From the NCBI GenBank assembly GCA_013141455.1, contig JABFQW010000006.1, forward strand, positions 54,227 to 118,226: DNA of 64,000 nt, given 5' to 3'. The stretch comes from Bacteroidales bacterium. GTDB lineage: Bacteria; Bacteroidota; Bacteroidia; Bacteroidales; F082. A program made the translations under genes and the position numbers. Position 1 is the stretch's first letter, and every line of letters begins with the position of its first letter. Of this stretch, positions 9,501 to 17,833 are shown in pieces. Under the pieces are notes generated by a model. It ran no database searches. It saw only the letters and a program-made list of their open reading frames with translations, and was not told the origin of the DNA.

Positions 9501-9659
9501 GCCTTATTCAATCTGATGGGAACCAAAGTTTTTGAAATGAGTTCGATAAATGCTTCCGGTTCGGTCACACTGCCGGTTCAGGATATTCCTTCGGGTAACT
9601 ATATTATCCGCATCAACGGAAATGACGAAAGTATTGTAAAACCGATTATACTGAAATAA
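6582..9659 (+). CDS. Asp-box beta-propeller T9SS surface protein (BNRa)
   Basis: The protein is 1,025 aa. The start at 6582 gives a signal peptide (MRKSFIFLVFIYTLFLFGLN ... TAQ); the ORF-track start at 6498 lies in the inverted repeat. A sialidase/BNR-type propeller follows (about residues 25-690), opening with QWTSIGPEGGYIHCMT and carrying many Asp boxes such as FRSTDNGATW and YRSADNGSHW. A PKD-like domain comes next (CIGSSQTYSVTNVPGVNYTW, about 700-770), then one Ig-like module (ADQNNVCEGVPITF ... YNWFVNG), a 'GGLPAGGIYSG' domain, and a type A sorting domain (LVYPNPATYRLTIVLPDN). Asp boxes are structural; the sialidase arginine triad is not evident, so an enzymatic activity should not be assumed. 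The closest paralogue is the next gene. Confidence 0.88.
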   Translation: MRKSFIFLVFIYTLFLFGLNNGPVTAQWTSIGPEGGYIHCMTRSGNNLYAVSGMYFLIPPQLFVSTDNGLSWSKMNSITFPDDVRAIASIGNYIFIGTGSGVFRSDDNGLTWIKKINGFPYGEKYINYLAVSDTSLFAAGTGSGLIRSTDYGENWTTVTNGLTDTYLYSLTANETTVFAGTGDNNLGVFRSTDNGATWLQVSDGMAYYYNGNWIPNMAPMITSLAYVGSDLYAGTSEFQGIWKSSDDGDNWVFTSMETMNYNTISAISGNESMVLAGSFNGEGIIKSNDGGVSWIEANHGIDVYGLVSTFLMESGNTFVSTKGGIYKSVNNGDSWTNANSGIKADQITGFAVFDTDLYVGAGGGGVFHSTDEGMSWNTVNNGLPISEWTLDGLKSNSTAMFVWDRLSFDGGNTWEMSNIYSPGSISFGFDGPRWLEHGNAWFAINSYENAGVYRSTDNGQNWTTITNGINNPSNLLYMNINSDGPTLFLGTSEAPYYSTDNGDTWHAGSFPGINNWALGGAEFLSTGTSHLYGLVDGGGSKGIYRSADNGSHWLKVFDGLVTGNFVMLGTDIFVSGWTKEIINDEEVIIKQILVSHDDGQNWTKLLSEEISNINISSFIAADSKLFFSTSAGPEYKVYCSVDNGNNWVNISDGLSQKTMVSSLYEFNDKLYAGTGTSSVWSRNLSEFVIPTQPSPIVGSETPCIGSSQTYSVTNVPGVNYTWQAPQDWTIVSGNGTNSITVNIGNSTGLVLVIPSNNFGSGPSQYLMVSPVAVSEITAGIEADQNNVCEGVPITFTSNTTNGGNQPVYNWFVNGLSAGDNSAAFSYTPVNNDVVSMIFSSNAACLIENPVTSNTITAIVNPIPEVSWTNFEYDTLCITWLPVNLSGGLPAGGIYSGNGVTNNVFNPSVAGAGDHVITYTWSDGNDCTNTTSITLSVNSCLGIEELSSATLVYPNPATYRLTIVLPDNRVIREIALFNLMGTKVFEMSSINASGSVTLPVQDIPSGNYIIRINGNDESIVKPIILK

Positions 9660-9671
9660 CCCCGCCATATA

Positions 9672-9743
9672 ACATCTGGCCTTGAATATAGCAGAAAAAA
9701 ATTGTACAATCGAAAACATAATAGCCAGCAATTAGCAGAATGA
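9672..9743 (+). pseudogene. Decayed 3' end of a PID-CTERM gene copy
   Basis: The 72 bases align without gaps, by eye, to the last 72 bases of the gene ending at 6318. Both share GGAAAAAAATTGTACAA-like and AGAATGATCAGAAGATATTA segments, but this copy has in-frame stops (TGA, TAG, TAA). It is a remnant carried along when the unit [PID-CTERM 3' end - hairpin - propeller gene] was duplicated. Confidence 0.75.
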
Positions 9744-9752
9744 TCAGAAGAT

Positions 9753-9794
9753 ATTACCCGGTAAATGTGTATGTATATTTGCCGGGTAATTTTT
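9753..9794 (+). terminator. Hairpin paralogous to that at 6328
   Basis: ATTACCCGGTAAAT pairs with ATTTGCCGGGTAAT and is followed by TTTTT. It is a diverged copy of the hairpin at 6328-6365, here with a better T-run. It separates BNRa from BNRb and could reduce transcription into the downstream block. Confidence 0.6.
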
Positions 9795-9853
9795 ATAGAA
9801 CTGATGAAAATATTTAATAATCAATGTATGTTTTTTTAAAACAAAAAATTAGA

Positions 9854-12800
9854 ATGAAAAAAAACTTTATTTTTTTGGTATTCATTTATACCTTATTTCT
9901 TATTTGTCTGAACAACGGACCGGCAAATGCCCAATGGACTCCCATTGGCCCCGAAGGTGGGTTTATCAATTGTATGACAAAATCAGGCAACACATTGTAT
10001 GCGCTTACAGGATTTTATTTCACTGTCTCACAACTCTACAGTTCTACAGATGACGGCCTCCATTGGGAGAAAATAGAAAGCGAATCATTCCCTATTGCTG
10101 ATGTATTCGGTATGACTTCTGTCGGAAACAGTCTGTTTATCAGTTCTGATGGCATTTACCGCTCCGATGATAATGGCCATACCTGGGTAAAAAAATACAA
10201 TATGGGTGCAGGGCTTCTCACAGCGAATAGTACAACCGTATATGCTGCTATCCAGAATCAAGGAATACTTCATTCATCTGACAATGGCGAAAACTGGACT
10301 TTATCAAATAATGGCCTGACCGATTTATGGTTTTATTCGATGACCGCGAATGAAACCTCTGTTTTTGTTGGGACAGGTGATAATAATGAAGGTGTATTCC
10401 GTTCAACTGACAATGGCGCTAACTGGCAACAGGTAAGCAATGGCTTTGCGTATTATTATAATGGGAATTGGATCCCCAATATGGCGCCTATGATCAGTTC
10501 ACTCGCTTTTATTGGAAACGATTTATATGCCGGCACCCAGGAAAACCAGGGAATATGGAAATCGACCAACAACGGTGATTATTGGGAATTTACAAGCATG
10601 GAAACCATGAATTATACCAATATAACATCATTTACAGGAAATGAGGCTATGGTATTAGCCGGTACAGGCCTTGGAGGTGTCTTAAAATCGATCGATGGCG
10701 GAGCAACATGGTCCGAATCAAACGCAGGAATTGCCATTTATGGTAACGTAACTACTTTAAAGATGGATAATGGAAATATCTATGTAGGTACGATGGGTGG
10801 AATTTATAAATCAGATGATAATGGCAACAACTGGAGAAGTTCTTACAGTGGAATCAAGGCACTCATCATCACTTACCCGGGTTTCGCACTATTGGGAGAT
10901 GACTTGTATGTAGGATCAGGTTACAGTGGAATTTTTCATACTGCCGATGAAGGCACTACATGGAATGATGTAAATGAAGGACTTCCGGTAAATGAATGGA
11001 CTTTAAATAACCTTTATGCGAATGAAACTGCATTGTTTGCCTGGGATCGCGTTTCTTTCGATGGTGGAGCAAGCTGGGAAATGAGAAATGACTATTCACC
11101 CGGATCTGTATTTTTTGAATACAATGGTCCAGGATGGTTAGAGCACGGAAACGCCTGGTTTGCAATAAATTCGTATGATAATGCAGGTGTTTACCGCTCA
11201 ACCGATAACGGACAAAACTGGAGTACAATAAACAATGGTATCCCAAATCCCGAATCGACCTTTTTTTATTCCATACATTCAAAAGGGACGACATTATTTC
11301 TCGGAACCTCAACAGGATTCTATTATTCAAATGATAATGGAGATAGCTGGCAAAAAGGTACATTTCCTGATTTATTTTACTGGTCTTTACTCGGAGCCAG
11401 TTATCTTTCAACAGAAACGGTTGATGTCTGCGGCCTGATTGGTGGTGGGGGATCAAAGGGAATTTACCGATCTACTGACAATGGAGATACCTGGACAAAG
11501 GTAAGTGATTTGTTGACCCATAAATTTGTAACAGCCGGTAATACCATTTTTGCTTCGGTAATGAACCCTGAACTGGTGAACGGCGAAATGGTTGATGTTC
11601 CACGCATTTTTAAATCACAGGATAACGGGCAAAGCTGGACAAATACTTCAGAATCAATTAATATCTCATTAAATTCATTAGCTTCAGACGGGTCAAATAT
11701 TTTTATCGCGCAAAATACATCCGGGAATAGTGCGATTTATATTTCGAAGGATGAGGGAGATAACTGGGTCGAAATTTCCGATGGCCTCTCGCCAACAATT
11801 TATACAAGCTCATTTTTCATACACAACAACAAGATTTATGCAGCTACCGTTTCCTCATCTGTTTGGGCCCGCAACATCAGTGAATTTGTAGCCCCGACCC
11901 AACCAAGCCTTATTGTTGGCTCTGAAACACCCTGCATTGGTTCATCACAAACGTATAGTGTAACCAATGTCCCGGGGGTAACCTACACCTGGCAGTTTCC
12001 TTCGGATTGGGTAATCACCGGCGGAAATGGTACCCATTCGGTTACCGTAACCGTTGGAAACACAGCCGGAGTTATTCTTGTCATTCCTTCAAATGCATTT
12101 GGTTTCGGTCCGGCACAAATACTTGTTACCAATCCGGTTTCTACAATCGATGCCTCGGTTTCCATTGAGGCCGACCAAAACAATATCTGTGAAGGAAGCC
12201 AGGTAAGTATCACAGCAACGCCAACAGAGGGTGGCGATTCACCTGTTTACCAATGGTTTGTGAATGGTATCGAAAACGGGGAGTCAGGTGCAGTTTTGAC
12301 TTACCTGCCCGCAAACAATGACGAAGTGTATGCCTTATTGACTTCTTCTCTCGAATGTGTGACCAACGATTCCGTGCAATCAAACACCTTACACTTATTG
12401 GTGACAATTGCTGCGGATGTCGATGTTTCGATTACGGCGGATAAGAATAATGTTTGTGCCGGTGAAACAATAACATTTACTGCATCAACAACCAATGGCG
12501 GCGCTCAACCCACCTACGAATGGTATGTGAACGAAACCAAATTGGGTGAAAATTTACCGGACTTCTCCTATGTACCGCAAAATGGTGATTTCATTTCATT
12601 GCGTTTTACTTCGGATGAATGGTGCGTTTTGCAAAACCCTGTTACTTCAAATGCGATTGTTGCCATAGTAAAAGTACTACCCGATGTAAGCTGGACAAGT
12701 GTTGCGTACGATACCCTTTGTATAAATTGGTTACCTGTCAACCTGAGTGGCGGATTGCCGGCCGGAGGAACCTATTCGGGCGATGGCGTAACGAATAATG

Positions 12801-13171
12801 TTTTTGATCCATCGGCTGCAGGTGCAGGAGATCATGCGATTACATATACCTGGTCGGATGGCAATGATTGCACAAACTCTGCTTCAATTACCCTTTCTGT
12901 TAATAATTGTCTGGGTATTGATGAATTATCTTCGGCCACGCTTGTTTACCCGAATCCGGCGACTGACAGGATCACGATCGTTTTAACCGACAATCGGGTT
13001 ATCGGTGAAATTGCCCTATTCAATTTGATGGGAACCAAAGTTTTTGAAAAGAGTTCAATAAATGTTTCCGGACTGGTCACCATCCCGGTTCAGGATATAC
13101 CATCTGGAAACTATATTATCCGCATCACCGGTAATAATGAAAGTATTGTAAAACCAATTATATTGAAATAA
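9854..13171 (+). CDS. Asp-box beta-propeller T9SS surface protein (BNRb)
   Basis: The protein is 1,105 aa and the tandem paralogue of BNRa. The start at 9854 gives the signal peptide MKKNFIFLVFIYTLFLICLN ... NAQ. The propeller opens with QWTPIGPEGGFINCMT and has Asp boxes such as YRSDDNGHTW and YRSTDNGDTW. A PKD-like domain, two Ig-like modules (ADQNNICEGSQVSITATP and ADKNNVCAGETITFTAST), a GGLPAGGTYSG domain and a type A sorting domain follow. Compared with BNRa it has one extra Ig-like module. The next gene starts 12 bases after its stop, so the block to 20158 is probably one transcript. Export and surface location are inferred; the ligand is unknown. Confidence 0.88.
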   Translation: MKKNFIFLVFIYTLFLICLNNGPANAQWTPIGPEGGFINCMTKSGNTLYALTGFYFTVSQLYSSTDDGLHWEKIESESFPIADVFGMTSVGNSLFISSDGIYRSDDNGHTWVKKYNMGAGLLTANSTTVYAAIQNQGILHSSDNGENWTLSNNGLTDLWFYSMTANETSVFVGTGDNNEGVFRSTDNGANWQQVSNGFAYYYNGNWIPNMAPMISSLAFIGNDLYAGTQENQGIWKSTNNGDYWEFTSMETMNYTNITSFTGNEAMVLAGTGLGGVLKSIDGGATWSESNAGIAIYGNVTTLKMDNGNIYVGTMGGIYKSDDNGNNWRSSYSGIKALIITYPGFALLGDDLYVGSGYSGIFHTADEGTTWNDVNEGLPVNEWTLNNLYANETALFAWDRVSFDGGASWEMRNDYSPGSVFFEYNGPGWLEHGNAWFAINSYDNAGVYRSTDNGQNWSTINNGIPNPESTFFYSIHSKGTTLFLGTSTGFYYSNDNGDSWQKGTFPDLFYWSLLGASYLSTETVDVCGLIGGGGSKGIYRSTDNGDTWTKVSDLLTHKFVTAGNTIFASVMNPELVNGEMVDVPRIFKSQDNGQSWTNTSESINISLNSLASDGSNIFIAQNTSGNSAIYISKDEGDNWVEISDGLSPTIYTSSFFIHNNKIYAATVSSSVWARNISEFVAPTQPSLIVGSETPCIGSSQTYSVTNVPGVTYTWQFPSDWVITGGNGTHSVTVTVGNTAGVILVIPSNAFGFGPAQILVTNPVSTIDASVSIEADQNNICEGSQVSITATPTEGGDSPVYQWFVNGIENGESGAVLTYLPANNDEVYALLTSSLECVTNDSVQSNTLHLLVTIAADVDVSITADKNNVCAGETITFTASTTNGGAQPTYEWYVNETKLGENLPDFSYVPQNGDFISLRFTSDEWCVLQNPVTSNAIVAIVKVLPDVSWTSVAYDTLCINWLPVNLSGGLPAGGTYSGDGVTNNVFDPSAAGAGDHAITYTWSDGNDCTNSASITLSVNNCLGIDELSSATLVYPNPATDRITIVLTDNRVIGEIALFNLMGTKVFEKSSINVSGLVTIPVQDIPSGNYIIRITGNNESIVKPIILK

Positions 13172-13183
13172 ACCTGCAAAATC

Positions 13184-15508
13184 ATGAAAAAAACACAATT
13201 AAAGATTATTACAATTTTAAGCTTTCTGATTGTAATTTGTTCTCAGAATCCTTTGCATTCAGCAGTAAGGGTTTCAGCTCAATCGGGCAATTATTATAAT
13301 CAAAATACCTGGGTAGGCGGGTTTTATCCTGCTTTTGGGGACGATATCGTAATCTCTTCAGGTCATACAGTTACACTCGATGCGGCTGGTGCTTCTGTGC
13401 GAAACATTACTATCGAAGCAGGAGCAACGCTGGTGAACGGAGCATTTGACCTTACGATTTTAACAGTCCAGGTAGAGAATCCTGTTTATACAAACAATGG
13501 TGTTCATAATGGCCCGGGAAAACTAATTGCCTATGAATATTACGACACAGAGGTAACTGGCTCAGGGGTTACAAACTGCACCATTGAAATAGTTTCTTAC
13601 GGATTAAGGATTTTGGCATCATGTAACCTAACTATCAATGCAAATGTTCAACACTCTGCCAATACTTCGCAAAGTATGAATGGCAAGTATTTTATTGACA
13701 GCTCGCAAGGTGGTAGTTTAACCATAAACGGAGATATTATAACTACTCCCTTATGGGCGGTTGGTATACAAAATGGTAGCAACCTTACTGTAAATGGAAA
13801 TATTTTTCTTTATGGTGGATCCAATTGGGGTGCAGGTTCTACGCTCGAGAATATGGGGAATTTAAATATCTCGGGGAATCTATTGCTCGGTGACAATCTT
13901 GGTTATGCATGGAACCACACTAATGGTGTAATGAATATTGGAGGTGATCTTTTAGGTTCCGGAGCCGAAGTTACTTATTTTTTTCAGGATCCAAACTCCT
14001 TAGTCAGGTTTGGTGGAAGTGTTTTTCCTGCAACCAATGATGGGGAATTGTGTGTTGCGGGTCCTGCTGCTGAACCGAATATTGTAGAATATAATGGAAA
14101 TAACAGTCAAGAGATTAAAGCACCTTCTGATGCTGAGGTACTTGAATTGGGATATACATTAAATACTTACTCTAATTTAGTGATAAATAATTCGAGTGTT
14201 AACGGAGTTACACACAATTCAGATATCACTGTTAATGGAATTCTCACCCTTACCGATGGTATCGTAAACCTAGGAAGTAACAATTTATTACTTAATGAAG
14301 GAGCCACTATTGCCGGAACACCCTCAGCTGATAATATGGTAGTTGCAACAGGAACGGGTGAACTGAGAAAGCGTATGACCGGTGCCGGAAGCTTTACCTT
14401 CCCGGTGGGCGACAACGATGGCACGGCTGAATATTCGCCAATAACAATCGATTTCACAGCAGGCACTTTCGACAGCGCTTATGTCGGTGTAAACCTTGTG
14501 AACCAAGCCTATCCGGGTGTTACCGAAAATTACATCAACCGCTACTGGAACCTAAGCTCCGAAGGAATCACCGATTTTAGTTGCAATACCCGGTTCGATT
14601 ATGTTCAGGCTGATGTTGCCGGAATCGAAGATTCAATTTATTGTTTCCGGATGACGCCCACTACCGACCTTTATAGCATCACCAATGTGAATTTGAACCG
14701 GTTAACAGCAACCGGAATAAGTGCTTTAGGAAGTTTCACCGGCAGGACGAAGGGACTCCCGTTTGGATTTGAAGTAACAGGAACCGGTTCGTATTGTGAT
14801 GGTGGCGAAGGACTTCCGGTAGGATTATCGGGTTCAGAAACCGGAGTCGTTTATACACTCTATAAAGATGCTGTTATCGAAGCATCAATGGCCGGTACCG
14901 GATCGCCAATCAGTTTTGGTATTCAGCTTCCCGCAACCTATACCATAAGTGGAACCAATGACTACGGCACAACACCCATGTCAGGTAATGCTGTGATCAC
15001 TGAGAATCCTTTGCCTGTTGTAACCTGGCCATCATTCTCACCTACCACTATCTGTATCGAAGATTGGGGACCGATCACACTCACCGGCGGACTGCCCGAA
15101 GGCGGAATCTATTCGGGTGACGGTGTTACAAATAATATTTTCTATCAGGCTGTTGCCGGTATTGGAAGCCATATCATCACCTACACCTACTCCGATGAAA
15201 ATAGCTGTTCAAATCAGGTAAGCATGGAATTGTTTGTTGATGCCTGCCTTGGTGTTATTGAGAACAATAAAGAATTACTCGTTTACCCGAATCCGGCGAC
15301 TGACAGGCTCACTATTGTTTTACCCGACAATCAGATTATTGATGAAATTACCTTATTCAATCTGATGGGAACCAAAGTGTTTGAAAAGAGTTCGATGAAT
15401 GCTTCAGGGCCGGTCACACTATCAGTTCAGGATATTCCTTCGGGTAACTATATTATCCGTATCATCAGCAATGACGAAAGTATTATAAAACCAATTATAT
15501 TGAAATAA
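13184..15508 (+). CDS. Secreted G8-like T9SS cargo protein X1
   Basis: The protein is 774 aa. It has a signal peptide (MKKTQLKIITILSFLIVICS ... HSA), a G8-like N-terminus (VSAQSGNYYNQNTWVGG, GHTVTLD), and a beta-rich stretch. Next comes the 'LTDGIVNLGSNNLLL ... GSFTFPVGDND' module frequent in T9SS cargo (about residues 355-440). A GGLPEGGIYSG domain and a type A sorting domain of the 'LVYPNPATDRLTIVLPDN' kind close it. Bases 13877-15081 appear identical to 18530-19734 in the gene at 17834. No catalytic residues were recognised. It starts 12 bases after BNRb. Confidence 0.85.
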   Translation: MKKTQLKIITILSFLIVICSQNPLHSAVRVSAQSGNYYNQNTWVGGFYPAFGDDIVISSGHTVTLDAAGASVRNITIEAGATLVNGAFDLTILTVQVENPVYTNNGVHNGPGKLIAYEYYDTEVTGSGVTNCTIEIVSYGLRILASCNLTINANVQHSANTSQSMNGKYFIDSSQGGSLTINGDIITTPLWAVGIQNGSNLTVNGNIFLYGGSNWGAGSTLENMGNLNISGNLLLGDNLGYAWNHTNGVMNIGGDLLGSGAEVTYFFQDPNSLVRFGGSVFPATNDGELCVAGPAAEPNIVEYNGNNSQEIKAPSDAEVLELGYTLNTYSNLVINNSSVNGVTHNSDITVNGILTLTDGIVNLGSNNLLLNEGATIAGTPSADNMVVATGTGELRKRMTGAGSFTFPVGDNDGTAEYSPITIDFTAGTFDSAYVGVNLVNQAYPGVTENYINRYWNLSSEGITDFSCNTRFDYVQADVAGIEDSIYCFRMTPTTDLYSITNVNLNRLTATGISALGSFTGRTKGLPFGFEVTGTGSYCDGGEGLPVGLSGSETGVVYTLYKDAVIEASMAGTGSPISFGIQLPATYTISGTNDYGTTPMSGNAVITENPLPVVTWPSFSPTTICIEDWGPITLTGGLPEGGIYSGDGVTNNIFYQAVAGIGSHIITYTYSDENSCSNQVSMELFVDACLGVIENNKELLVYPNPATDRLTIVLPDNQIIDEITLFNLMGTKVFEKSSMNASGPVTLSVQDIPSGNYIIRIISNDESIIKPIILK
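13877..15081 (+). repeat. Long identical repeat, copy 1
   Basis: By eye this 1,205-base segment shows no difference from 18530-19734 (constant offset 4,653). Differences appear at both boundaries. It lies inside coding sequence. Confidence 0.8.
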
Positions 15509-15520
15509 ATCCGGGAAATT

Positions 15521-17821
15521 ATGAACAAAATCATCTTTAAAAAAATGACATTTTTGGGGCTGCTGGCTCTGCTTTTATTGAACTGTACGATTCAGGCTGC
15601 TACAGTTACCTCAGCACAATCCGGGCTGTTCAGTATCGGTTCCACCTGGGTGGGTGGTGTAGCGCCAGCTCTATACGATGATATCGTAATTGCAACCGGA
15701 CATACTGTTACCCTTGATGCAAATATTACAATATTTAATATTACTATTCAAACCGGAGCAATATTGGACAACAGTACATATACTATTACAATCGATAATG
15801 GTATCGCTTCAGGCAATCCAACGTACACCAACAATGGCACCCATAATGGAACAGGAAATATTATTACTTATTCTAATTATGATACAGAAATAACGGGCTC
15901 CGGAATAACAAACTGTACTTTCGAAATTGTAAATTATGGACTCAAACCCCTGAATGATTGTAACCTTACAATAAATGGTAACGTTCAACATCAAAATCCT
16001 GGTAATACCGGGATGAACGGTAAATATTTAATACAAATGAGTTTCGGTAACTTAACTATTAATGGAAACATTATTACTGATGCAACCTTTGGCGCTGTGG
16101 GTATTACCACTTCTGGTACCATTGCTGTGAACGGTAATGTGAGTATGTTAGGAAGTACAGATTCCGGTGGTGGAGCATCAATTGTAAATTCAGGCACAAT
16201 CAATATCTCGGGTGATTTAACTTTAGGAGTTTACGCAAGCTTTTGTCAAAATGATGGTAGTATGATCATCGGTGGTGATTTATTGGGTTCTGGCTTAGGT
16301 GATTCTTATTTCTGGAATGGATTAAACGCTACCGTTAAGTTAGGTGGCAATGTTTTTCCTGATCCTTTTACTGGTTTGTTTTTTGGGATAACAGAACCTG
16401 CAGGTGGGTCATCAACTGAACCCAATACGATTGAATATAATGGAGTTTCTGCACAAACAATCAGAGTACCTGATGATGCTGCTTATTCAAATCTGATCAT
16501 CAATAACAGCAGCAGTGGATTATCATTGATCGCAGAGATCACGGTTAACGGAATCTTAACCCTTACCGATGGCATCGTGAACCTTGGAAGCAACAATTTA
16601 ATACTTGCCGAAAATGCCACTGTTGCAGGAACACCTTCGGCTGAAAATATGGTGATCGCCACCGGCACCGGTGAACTGAGGAAGGTAGTGACAAACACCG
16701 GAAGTTTTACATTCCCGGTAGGTGATAACGATGGTACCGCCGAATATTCGCCGGTAACACTCGATTTCACTTCAGGCACTTTCAACAGCGCTTATGCTGG
16801 CGTGAATCTTGTAAATGAAGCCTGGTCAGGTGTAAGCGGAAATTACCTGAACCGTTACTGGAACCTGACTTCCGAAGGAATCACCGATTTCAGTTGCAAT
16901 GCCTCGTTCGACTATGTTCCAGCCGACGTAACCGGTATCGAAGATTCAATTTATTGCTACCGTGTGACACCTACTACCGACCGTTATTCAGTCACCGACG
17001 TGGTTTTGCACCGCCTGACTGCAACCGGAATCAACTCATTAGGTACATTTACAGGCAGAGAACAAGGTTTTCCGTTTGCCTTTGAGGTGACCGGAACCGG
17101 TTCGTATTGTGATGGTGGCGATGGTCTTCCGGTAGGTCTATCAGGATCGGAAACCGGAGTCGTTTATACGCTCTATAAAGATGGTGTTGCCGAAGCATCA
17201 ATGGCCGGTACGGGTTCAGCAATCAGTTTTGGCATTCAGCTTCCCGCAACCTATACAATTACCGGAACCAATGACAACGGTACTACACCCATGTCGGGAA
17301 ATGCCGTTATCACCGAAAACCCATTGCCTGTAGTCACCTGGACGACTTTTGAACCTACCATAATTTGTATCGAAGATTGGGGTCCCGTTACACTAACCGG
17401 AGGATTACCCGAAGGTGGAGTATATTCAGGTGATGGAGTTACCGGAAATATTTTCAACCAGGCTGTTGCAGGTGTTGGCAGCCATATCATAACTTACACC
17501 TATTCGGATGAGAATAGCTGTTCGAACCAGGCAACGATGGAATTGTTTGTTGATGCATGCCTTGGCGTTACTGAGAATAACAAAGAATTACTTGTTTACC
17601 CGAATCCGGTTTCCGACATGCTCACCATCGGTTTACCTGATAACCGCGTTATACGCGAGATTGCTTTATTCAATCTGATGGGCATCAAGGTGTTCGAGAA
17701 AACCGCGATGAATGCTTCAGGGCCGGTCACACTATCTGTTCAGGATATTCCTTCGGGAAACTATATTATCCGCATCACAGGCAATGACGAAAGTATTGTA
17801 AAACCAATTATATTGAAATAA
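15521..17821 (+). CDS. Secreted G8-like T9SS cargo protein Y
   Basis: The protein is 766 aa. The signal peptide begins MNKIIFKKMTFLGLLALLLL and ends near IQA. The first half (SAQSGLFSIGSTWVGG through about residue 290) is almost the same as in the gene at 3671. The second half (VGDNDGTAEYSP, GLSGSETGVVYTLYKDG, GGLPEGGVYSG and the sorting domain) is close to the X proteins on either side. It is therefore a chimera of the two local families. It starts 12 bases after X1 and the next gene follows 12 bases later, which indicates one transcript. Function is unknown. Confidence 0.85.
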   Translation: MNKIIFKKMTFLGLLALLLLNCTIQAATVTSAQSGLFSIGSTWVGGVAPALYDDIVIATGHTVTLDANITIFNITIQTGAILDNSTYTITIDNGIASGNPTYTNNGTHNGTGNIITYSNYDTEITGSGITNCTFEIVNYGLKPLNDCNLTINGNVQHQNPGNTGMNGKYLIQMSFGNLTINGNIITDATFGAVGITTSGTIAVNGNVSMLGSTDSGGGASIVNSGTINISGDLTLGVYASFCQNDGSMIIGGDLLGSGLGDSYFWNGLNATVKLGGNVFPDPFTGLFFGITEPAGGSSTEPNTIEYNGVSAQTIRVPDDAAYSNLIINNSSSGLSLIAEITVNGILTLTDGIVNLGSNNLILAENATVAGTPSAENMVIATGTGELRKVVTNTGSFTFPVGDNDGTAEYSPVTLDFTSGTFNSAYAGVNLVNEAWSGVSGNYLNRYWNLTSEGITDFSCNASFDYVPADVTGIEDSIYCYRVTPTTDRYSVTDVVLHRLTATGINSLGTFTGREQGFPFAFEVTGTGSYCDGGDGLPVGLSGSETGVVYTLYKDGVAEASMAGTGSAISFGIQLPATYTITGTNDNGTTPMSGNAVITENPLPVVTWTTFEPTIICIEDWGPVTLTGGLPEGGVYSGDGVTGNIFNQAVAGVGSHIITYTYSDENSCSNQATMELFVDACLGVTENNKELLVYPNPVSDMLTIGLPDNRVIREIALFNLMGIKVFEKTAMNASGPVTLSVQDIPSGNYIIRITGNDESIVKPIILK

Positions 17822-17833
17822 ACCTTCATAATC

